Positions 1-4,810 of a stretch of DNA of 11,664 bases are shown here, in pieces. The first letter of the stretch is position 1; the number at the start of each line of letters is the position of its first letter. The notes under the pieces were generated by a model. It was not told the origin of the DNA. It ran no database searches and saw only the letters and a program-made list of their open reading frames with translations. The stretch lies in assembly GCA_947627685.1 (NCBI GenBank), contig CANQWZ010000041.1, positions 1 to 11,664 of the forward strand, written 5' to 3'. The position numbers and the translations under genes are program-made. This DNA is from an uncultured Bacilli bacterium (GTDB taxonomy: Bacteria > Bacillota_I > Bacilli_A > ML615J-28 > CAG-313).

Positions 1-23
1 TAAGCGAAAAGCTTAGGGTTTTT
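1..23 (+). terminator. Partial intrinsic terminator at window edge
   Basis: TAAGC (1-5) and GCTTA (11-15) pair around a GAAAA loop, followed by GGG and five Ts (19-23). The 5' arm is cut by the window edge; an upstream CCC would extend the stem to eight pairs. It would end a plus-strand gene outside the window. In the other direction it lies just beyond the stop of the minus-strand CYTH gene and may serve both. Seen directly, but incomplete. Confidence 0.55.
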
Positions 24-25
24 GA

Positions 26-601
26 TTAAATTTTTTTACGAAGAGCATCATAGGCTCTTTTAATTTTGGCTTGACTTTTTTTATAAACAATACCAAATTC
101 ACGGACAATTTCCACAAATTCACGCTTGCCATTTTCATAAGAAGTAGCTTCATATTCAAGTTCATAATCAACAGTATCTAAATATTTGCATTTATCAATA
201 GCTAGGTTACCCTTTTTGTATGCTACTGCGATACGATAAGTAGATAAACTCATATAATTGATTAGAACTTGATCTTTAATAACATCATCAACTTCTTTTT
301 TAATTTCTTCAATAGGGATGATGCCCGTTTTTAAGAATTCATCCAAAAGCGCTTTATCAATTGTTTCATTTAATTCTTGTAAAGCATATCCTTTTTTCTT
401 TTTAAGGGTTAAAATATATTTATCTTTATCAATCATTCTAACTCTTAAACCGACATCTGAAGCTTTAAGAGTAAAACGTGATGTGTCAAAGTAATAGTTT
501 ACTTGGAGATTCCTTTTGCAATCTTTAAATCTTTCACATAAACGTACATATTCTTCTTTAGTTAATAATGTTTTAAATTCAATTTCTAATTCTTTAGACA
601 T
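26..601 (-). CDS. CYTH domain protein (YjbK-type triphosphate phosphohydrolase)
   Basis: A 191-residue single-domain protein of the CYTH (CyaB/thiamine triphosphatase) superfamily. These are tunnel-fold, metal-dependent enzymes that usually hydrolyse inorganic or organic triphosphates. The N-terminal signature ExExK is E6-x-E8-x-K10. Further charged residues expected to line the tunnel are visible: R53 and R55 (LRVR), K67, E76 and E79, R123, E147 and E149 (YELEYE), and K179/R182 near the end. The length is normal for the Bacillus YjbK group. The ATG has a good GAGGTAA ribosome site (607-613). The gene is divergent from the (p)ppGpp synthetase gene; in Bacillus the homologues yjbK and yjbM lie close together, so this is a rearranged form of a known neighbourhood. 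The family call is firm; the physiological substrate cannot be told from sequence. Confidence 0.9.
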   Translation of the reverse strand: MSKELEIEFKTLLTKEEYVRLCERFKDCKRNLQVNYYFDTSRFTLKASDVGLRVRMIDKDKYILTLKKKKGYALQELNETIDKALLDEFLKTGIIPIEEIKKEVDDVIKDQVLINYMSLSTYRIAVAYKKGNLAIDKCKYLDTVDYELEYEATSYENGKREFVEIVREFGIVYKKSQAKIKRAYDALRKKI

Positions 602-641
602 AAATATTACCTCATTATAACTTTATCCTTATTCTTAACCA

Positions 642-669
642 ATTATACATAAAAAAATAAAAATATCAA
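642..669 (-). promoter_or_regulatory. SigA-type promoter of the CYTH gene
   Basis: On the minus strand, TTGATA (664-669) and TATAAT (642-647) are separated by 16 bases. This is close to the vegetative consensus and lies about 40 bases before the CYTH start. A second TATAAT (615-620) is only 13 bases from the ATG and is a less likely -10. Confidence 0.6.
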
Positions 670-705
670 CTAAAAAACTAATTAATTTATTTAAAACTAA
701 ATGCT

Positions 706-734
706 TTGTATAAATAATCTAGTTGTGGTATAAT
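706..734 (+). promoter_or_regulatory. Extended -10 promoter of the (p)ppGpp synthetase gene
   Basis: TTGTAT (706-711), a 17-base spacer, then TATAAT (729-734) preceded by TGG, which forms an extended -10. The ribosome site AAGGAG (746-751) lies 7 bases before the ATG at 759. Together with the minus-strand promoter it forms a divergent promoter region of about 157 bases. Confidence 0.7.
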
Positions 735-758
735 TAAATTAAAACAAGGAGAATATTT

Positions 759-1439
759 ATGAACAAAGAAAACTTTAATTGGCGCCTTTTTTTACAGCCT
801 TATGCCTTAGCTGTTGAAGGCTTTATTCTCAAGATTGAAGGTATCAAAAGACAATATCAATTGCGAAAAACATATTGTCCTATTGAAATAGTAACAGGTA
901 GAGTAAAATCACCTGATAGTATTTTAGATAAAGCTAAAAGAATGAAAGTACCTTTTGATGATATTGCTAAAAAAGTATATGACATAGGTGGCGTTAGAAT
1001 TACATGTAAATATATTGAAGATGTGTATAAAGTTGCTAGTTTACTAAAAAGTCGTAAAGATGTGGTATTGAAAGAAGAAAGAGATTATATTAAAAATCCT
1101 AAACCTAGTGGATATCGTTCTTTACATTTAATTATGGCCTATAATGTTGAAACTATTGATGGTCAAGTACCAGTTATTTTAGAATTTCAAATTAGAACGC
1201 ATGCTATGCATTTTTGGGCAAGTATTGAACATTCTTTAAAATACAAATATCAAAAGCAAATTCCTACATCACTTAAAGAAAGATTAAAAAGTGCAAGCTT
1301 TGCCGCAAGCAAATTAGATGAAGAAATGTCTTCAATCCATAATTTAATTCAAGAATTAGAAAACAGTAGTGATATGGTAACTAACGGCTATGATGAATTA
1401 GAAAATGAAGTTTCTTTAGTTGATTTAAAGAAGTGGTAA
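759..1439 (+). CDS. Small alarmone synthetase, GTP pyrophosphokinase (SasB/RelQ/YjbM type)
   Basis: A 226-residue protein with only the RelA/SpoT synthetase domain, with no HD hydrolase, TGS or ACT domain, so it is a single-domain small alarmone synthetase. Such enzymes transfer pyrophosphate from ATP to GDP or GTP in the cytoplasm to make (p)ppGpp. Visible motifs are GRVKSPDSILDKAKR (47-61), DIGGVRITCKY (75-85), RDYIKNPKPSGYRSLHL (108-124), and EFQIRTHAMHFWASIEHSLK (142-161), which holds the conserved E142/Q144 and the WASIEH segment. Length and the helical C-terminal tail fit the RelQ/SasB group, whose members form tetramers activated by pppGpp. The gene has its own extended -10 promoter and ends 2 bases before the pseudouridine synthase ATG, so the two are probably cotranscribed. 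In Bacillus an NAD kinase gene normally follows; here it is absent. Confidence 0.93.
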   Translation: MNKENFNWRLFLQPYALAVEGFILKIEGIKRQYQLRKTYCPIEIVTGRVKSPDSILDKAKRMKVPFDDIAKKVYDIGGVRITCKYIEDVYKVASLLKSRKDVVLKEERDYIKNPKPSGYRSLHLIMAYNVETIDGQVPVILEFQIRTHAMHFWASIEHSLKYKYQKQIPTSLKERLKSASFAASKLDEEMSSIHNLIQELENSSDMVTNGYDELENEVSLVDLKKW

Positions 1440-1441
1440 AA

Positions 1442-2299
1442 ATGATTAAAGAATATATAATTGATAAAGATATTGTTTTAAAAGATTTTCTTAATGAAAA
1501 ACATCTTTTTTCATCTTTACAAAAAGATATTAAAAAGTTAAATGGTCAATATTTAGTTAATGATCAAACGGTTGAAAATTGGTATAAGTTACATAAGGGT
1601 GATATCTTACAAATTGTTTTTCCAACTTCTACACAAGGTAAAAATATCAAATCCGTTAAAGGTGATTTTGAAATTTTATACGAAGATTCCTATTTGCTAA
1701 TTATCAATAAAGTTAATAATTTAGCAACTATCCCCACAAGAGAGCATTTTAATAAATCACTTGCTAACTACGTTATGTCATATTATAAAATCAAAGGTAT
1801 CGTTGCTAACATCCATTTTATTAATCGTTTAGATTATGCCACTTCTGGTATTATCATGCTTGCTAAAAATCCGTATATTTTAACGGTTATGAAAGAACAA
1901 AAAATTATTAAAAAATACTTATTAGAAACAGTAGGTAAAATAGATAATAACAGTGGTGAAATTACAGGTGGTATTGAAAAAGATCCTAGTAGCGTTATTA
2001 AAAGACGCATGAGTACAAAGTTTACTAATAGTAGAACAACTTATGAAGTACTTGCTAAAGATAATGAAAAAACACTCGTTCTAGCAACCCTTCACACGGG
2101 TAAAACCCATCAATTACGCCTTCATTTTGCTAGCATTAATCATCCACTTATTGGTGATGAACTTTATGGTAAAAAAACCGATGATCAAATACTACACTTG
2201 CATAGTGCCTATTTAGAATTCAATCATCCGATTACCCAAAAACTTATTAAAATTAAATCTTTACCTAAATGGTTAGAACAAGAATCCTTCATAAGTTAA
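1442..2299 (+). CDS. RluA-family rRNA/tRNA pseudouridine synthase (YjbO-like)
   Basis: A 285-residue RluA-family enzyme that isomerises uridine to pseudouridine in structured RNA. I chose the ATG at 1442: the GTG at 1433 overlaps the upstream gene and would add only three residues. Residues 1-60 look like a degenerate S4-like RNA-binding domain. The catalytic motif is NRLDYATSG with the essential aspartate at D131; the usual histidine before RLD is asparagine here (N128). The second family motif, TGKTHQLRLHF (219-229), is followed by HPLIGDELYG (234-243). The gene follows the alarmone synthetase by 2 bases and overlaps the clpP end by 4 bases in convergent orientation. Its final codons form one arm of the shared palindrome. 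Which RNA and uridine it modifies is unknown. Confidence 0.9.
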   Translation: MIKEYIIDKDIVLKDFLNEKHLFSSLQKDIKKLNGQYLVNDQTVENWYKLHKGDILQIVFPTSTQGKNIKSVKGDFEILYEDSYLLIINKVNNLATIPTREHFNKSLANYVMSYYKIKGIVANIHFINRLDYATSGIIMLAKNPYILTVMKEQKIIKKYLLETVGKIDNNSGEITGGIEKDPSSVIKRRMSTKFTNSRTTYEVLAKDNEKTLVLATLHTGKTHQLRLHFASINHPLIGDELYGKKTDDQILHLHSAYLEFNHPITQKLIKIKSLPKWLEQESFIS

Positions 2300-2315
2300 C
2301 TTGTGAAGGATTTTT
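2283..2315 (+). terminator. Palindromic terminator built from the 3' ends of two convergent genes
   Basis: AATCCTTCATAAG (2283-2295), the loop TTAA (2296-2299) and CTTGTGAAGGATT (2300-2312) form a 13-base stem with one mismatch, followed by Ts (2311-2315). TTAA carries the stop codons of both the pseudouridine synthase gene (plus) and clpP (minus). On the plus strand it looks like an intrinsic terminator. On the minus strand the T-run is poor, so termination of clpP here is less certain. Confidence 0.7.
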
Positions 2316-2886
2316 CTAAGATATCATCGATAATACCATATTCTTTAGCACTTTTCGTATCCATATAAAAATCACGATCCGTATCCTTTTCAATAATATC
2401 TAAAGCTTTACTTGTTTGACTTGCTAAAATGTTATTTAAAATTTGTTTGGTTTTAATGATTTCTTCAGCCATGATTTTAATATCACTAGCTTGACCTTGT
2501 GCACCACCAAGTGGTTGATGGATCATAATTTTGGTATATTTTAAAGCAAAGCGTTTAGTTTTTTTACCACTTGAAAGCAAAAAAGCTCCCATGCTAGCAC
2601 AAAGCCCCATACCAATAGTAACACAATCATTAGGTATATAATTCATCGTATCATAAATAGCAAGTCCAGCTGTTACCGATCCACCTGGTGAATTAATATA
2701 TAAATAAATATCTTTTTCTTTATCAAGACTTGACAAAAATAATAGTTGCGCAATAACACTAGCACTCATTGCGTCATTTATTTCACCAAAAATAAGAATA
2801 ATACGATCTTTTAATAATCGCGAATAAATATCAAAACTTCTTTCACCATGAGAAGTTTGTTCAATGACAACAGGAGTCAAATACAT
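2296..2886 (-). CDS. clpP: ATP-dependent Clp protease proteolytic subunit ClpP
   Basis: A 196-residue serine peptidase that forms the double-heptamer barrel of the Clp protease and degrades proteins fed by ClpX or ClpC-type ATPases. The catalytic triad is complete: S98 in GLCASMGAF, H123 in MIHQPLGG, and D172 in DTDRDFYM. The processing-pore segment YSRLLKDRII, the substrate strand SPGGSVTAG, and GGAQGQASDI are typical. Length matches Bacillus ClpP. One oddity is FALKYTKIMIHQ, where the family nearly always has ALPN before the MIHQ segment. The ribosome site GAGGTGA (2891-2897) precedes the ATG. The gene stands alone on the minus strand, convergent with the pseudouridine synthase gene. The identification is secure; any effect of the ALPN change is a guess. 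Confidence 0.97.
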   Translation of the reverse strand: MYLTPVVIEQTSHGERSFDIYSRLLKDRIILIFGEINDAMSASVIAQLLFLSSLDKEKDIYLYINSPGGSVTAGLAIYDTMNYIPNDCVTIGMGLCASMGAFLLSSGKKTKRFALKYTKIMIHQPLGGAQGQASDIKIMAEEIIKTKQILNNILASQTSKALDIIEKDTDRDFYMDTKSAKEYGIIDDILEKSFTS

Positions 2887-2903
2887 AATTTCACCTCATC
2901 TTT

Positions 2904-2926
2904 ATTATACTACTTAATAATGTCAA
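2904..2926 (-). promoter_or_regulatory. Probable clpP promoter region
   Basis: On the minus strand there is a perfect TATAAT (2904-2909) 17 bases before the clpP ATG, and a perfect TTGACA (2921-2926). They are only 11 bases apart, too close for a standard SigA pair, so the true -35 may be the T-rich stretch further up. TTTGAC also resembles half of a CtsR operator, but no second half is present. Confidence 0.35.
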
Positions 2927-2951
2927 AAAAACAAAAAAGGTGTAAGGCGCC

Positions 2952-2998
2952 TATACAAAAAACATAATTAAAAATATAATAGAAGTAGAAAGAGGTGA
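2952..2998 (+). promoter_or_regulatory. Candidate promoter and ribosome site of the CotD-like gene
   Basis: TATACA (2952-2957), a 17-base spacer, and TATAAT (2975-2980) form a plausible vegetative-type promoter, with the ribosome site AGAGGTGA at 2991-2998. The leader would be about 20 bases. CATAATTAA (2963-2971) is loosely like a SigK-type -10, but not close enough to call a sporulation promoter. Confidence 0.35.
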
Positions 2999-3005
2999 AT
3001 TAGCA

Positions 3006-3368
3006 ATGCAAAGATTTAATAACCCATTTGTAAATAATGGTTTTCCAGGTATGAATTTTAACAATAATGAAACCGAAAATACCCCAAATGATGCCACGCC
3101 TAATACTTGTAATTGCAATAATATGAATAATGGTACTCCTTGTGGATGCAATAAACAAAAATGCCCAACTACTTATAAATGTTGTCCACCAATTGTTACA
3201 TGCTCAAAACAAGTAATTGATCAATATCATGTAACTAAACAACCATATGTTCATAATTATCATACCGAAATTGTTCATCACTATATAACAGAAAATGAAT
3301 TCATTCCTAACTATACATGTAGTGAAGTTCATGTTAATGAACAAAACAATAGTAATTATCCTAGATAA
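3006..3368 (+). CDS. Small Asn/Cys/His-rich protein resembling CotD spore coat proteins
   Basis: A 120-residue protein without signal peptide or membrane segment. Residues 1-50 are low-complexity and rich in asparagine, with cysteines at 35, 37, 46 and 48. Next comes a cysteine cluster (53, 59, 60, 66) around CCPPIV (59-64), then a Tyr/His-rich stretch with the spaced pattern HVTKQPYVHNYHTEIVHHY (75-93), and a last cysteine at 105. The CPPIV element followed by evenly spaced histidines and a VxHxxH pattern recalls the CotD family of spore coat proteins. I base the similarity on pattern, not on a search. If correct it implies a spore or another proteinaceous outer layer. The AGAGGTGA ribosome site makes the ATG start convincing. 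It is a single-gene unit ending in a strong hairpin. It could instead be an unrelated Cys-rich surface or metal-binding protein. Confidence 0.6.
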   Translation: MQRFNNPFVNNGFPGMNFNNNETENTPNDATPNTCNCNNMNNGTPCGCNKQKCPTTYKCCPPIVTCSKQVIDQYHVTKQPYVHNYHTEIVHHYITENEFIPNYTCSEVHVNEQNNSNYPR

Positions 3369-3399
3369 AACTATTTATAATAATTTAGCAATGCCAAAT

Positions 3400-3447
3400 T
3401 TTTAACAAAAGGGGTCTACAACTGAATGTAGGCTTCTTTTGTTAAAA
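3400..3447 (+). terminator. Long hairpin terminator after the CotD-like gene
   Basis: AACAAAAGGGGTCTACA (3404-3420) pairs fully, with three G-U pairs, to TGTAGGCTTCTTTTGTT (3427-3443) around the loop ACTGAA; four further A-T pairs extend the base. The A-rich 5' base and T-rich 3' base let it work as an intrinsic terminator, possibly in both directions. It separates the CotD-like gene from the phe operon promoter. Confidence 0.8.
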
Positions 3448-3462
3448 TTATTAGTAATAATT

Positions 3463-3491
3463 TTGCAAAAAGCAAAAAGTTGTAGTATAAT
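3463..3491 (+). promoter_or_regulatory. SigA-type promoter of the pheST operon
   Basis: TTGCAA (3463-3468), a 17-base spacer, and a perfect TATAAT (3486-3491). The expected transcript start is near 3498, just before the T-box stem I. The hexamers and the TAGTATAAT context are the same as in the promoter at 7253-7281. Confidence 0.75.
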
Positions 3492-3497
3492 GTAAAT

Positions 3498-3759
3498 ATA
3501 ATAAAACGTTGATTGGAAGAGTAAATAATCAGTTCTTATTTAGGGAGAATAAGTCGTGACTGCAAGCTTATTTATAAGATAGATTATGGAAGTTCACCCA
3601 TGAGTGACTTTAAAAAAGTACGTTGTCCCTTGCGTTAAAAGGAATAAGAGGAAAAATTAAAAATACTTTTTAATTACTTTTTAATTTAAAAAGTTTTTGA
3701 TTTTTTGAAAAAAGGTGGTACCACGAATGCTTCGTCCTTTTAAGGATAAAGCATTTTTT
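3498..3759 (+). promoter_or_regulatory. T-box riboswitch leader responding to tRNA-Phe
   Basis: This leader fills most of the 406-base gap before pheS. The loop-E element AGTA (3520-3523), a helix from ATAATC (3525-3530) and GATTAT (3582-3587), and GAAGTTCACC place the specifier codon as TTC (3593-3595), which is Phe. The T-box sequence AAAGGTGGTACCACGA (3711-3726) contains TGGT (3716-3719), able to pair with an ACCA tRNA end, as expected for tRNA-Phe with discriminator A. The competing terminator pairs AATGCTT (3726-3732) with AAGCATT (3749-3755), with TCC/GGA inside, followed by a T-run (3754-3759). Known mechanism: uncharged tRNA-Phe stabilises the antiterminator and allows pheST transcription. 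A-T-rich hairpins around 3656-3695 may be stem III. Confidence 0.95.
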
Positions 3760-3774
3760 ATTAGGAGGATAAAA

Positions 3775-4809
3775 ATGACAGAAAAATTAAATCAAATCTT
3801 AAATGAGGCCAAAGCAGAAATTGCCAAAGCTAAATCGATGTTAAAACTAAATGAAATTAGAGCCTTTTATACTGGTAAAAAAAGTCCTTTAGCGGAAATG
3901 ATGAAAAATATAGCATCTTTAACCATTGAAGAAAAAAAAACGCTTGGATCAGCTTCTAATAAGGTTAAACAAGAAATTGAACTAGCAATAAGTCAAAAAA
4001 GAAATGAACTAGAAAATGAAGAAATAAATGCTAAATTAAATGCGGAAGCTATTGATGTAACTTTACCAGGATATGATTTAAAAAATGGTTCTATTCATCC
4101 CATAAACAAGGTAATTGAAGAATTAGAAGATATTTTTATCGGTATGGGATATAAAATCGCCGAAGGACCAGAAGTTGAAATCGATGTTTTTAATTTTGAA
4201 ATGTTAAACGTACCAAAAGGCCATCCCGCTCGTGATATGCAAGACTCTTTTTATATTAATGATAATGTTCTAATGCGTACGCAAACTTCCCCTGTACAAG
4301 TAAGAACCCTGCTTGAAGCAAATGGTAAACCCGTAAAAATTGTTTGTCCAGGTAAGGTTTATCGTCGTGATGATGATGATGCTACTCATTCACATCAATT
4401 CATGCAACTTGAGGGTTTAGTAGTTGATAAGAATATTACAATGTCTGACTTAAAAGGCACATTAAGTATGCTAATGAAAAAAATGTTTGGTAGTGAGCGT
4501 AAAATTCGTTTCAAACCATCCTATTTTCCTTTTACCGAGCCATCAGTTGAAGTTGATGTAAGTTGCTTTAAATGTGGGGGAAAGGGCTGTCCAATGTGTA
4601 AACATACCGGTTGGATTGAAGTTTTAGGAGCAGGCATGGTTCATCCTAATGTTTTAAAAGGGGTCGGTTATGATCCAAATGTTTGGCGTGGCTTTGCTTT
4701 TGGTGTAGGTATTGAAAGAGTTACAATGTTAAAATATGGAATTGATGATATTAGAAATTTTTATACTAATGATTCTCGGTTCTTAAAACAATTTGAGGGA
4801 GAAAGATAA
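3775..4809 (+). CDS. pheS: Phenylalanyl-tRNA synthetase alpha subunit
   Basis: A 344-residue catalytic subunit of the alpha2-beta2 class II enzyme that charges tRNA-Phe. The start is the ATG at 3775, 6 bases after AGGAGG (3763-3768); the frame stays open upstream, but only through the T-box. Residues 1-85 form the tRNA-contacting coiled coil. The catalytic domain follows: motif 1 around HPINKVIEELEDIFIGMGY (108-126), motif 2 around GKVYRRDDDDATHSHQF (193-209), and motif 3 GFAFGVGIERVTML (306-319), with A308 in the Phe-pocket position corresponding to E. coli A294. A four-cysteine knuckle (C264, C267, C272, C275) is typical of Firmicute PheS. The length is normal. It is followed by pheT after 1 base, under T-box control. 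Confidence 0.98.
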   Translation: MTEKLNQILNEAKAEIAKAKSMLKLNEIRAFYTGKKSPLAEMMKNIASLTIEEKKTLGSASNKVKQEIELAISQKRNELENEEINAKLNAEAIDVTLPGYDLKNGSIHPINKVIEELEDIFIGMGYKIAEGPEVEIDVFNFEMLNVPKGHPARDMQDSFYINDNVLMRTQTSPVQVRTLLEANGKPVKIVCPGKVYRRDDDDATHSHQFMQLEGLVVDKNITMSDLKGTLSMLMKKMFGSERKIRFKPSYFPFTEPSVEVDVSCFKCGGKGCPMCKHTGWIEVLGAGMVHPNVLKGVGYDPNVWRGFAFGVGIERVTMLKYGIDDIRNFYTNDSRFLKQFEGER

Positions 4810-4810
4810 T

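Noticed and set aside
2914..2926. CtsR operator in front of clpP
   Set aside because: Only one half-site (TTTGAC on the minus strand) is present; the position of the second half matches poorly.
2963..2971. SigK-type -10 before the CotD-like gene
   Set aside because: CATAATTAA matches only part of CATANNNTA, and no AC -35 is well placed; an ordinary TATAAT lies just downstream.
2951..3151. A 66-codon minus-strand frame overlapping the CotD-like gene
   Set aside because: The plus-strand frame has a strong ribosome site, a plausible promoter and a terminator; the minus frame has none of these.
3715..3774. Upstream extension of pheS by 20 codons
   Set aside because: This stretch is the T-box antiterminator and terminator; the ATG at 3775 has a consensus AGGAGG and gives the family N-terminus.
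4793..4810. TTG start for pheT inside pheS
   Set aside because: The ATG at 4811 gives the conserved start MIVSYNWLKE and has a suitable GAGGGAGA.
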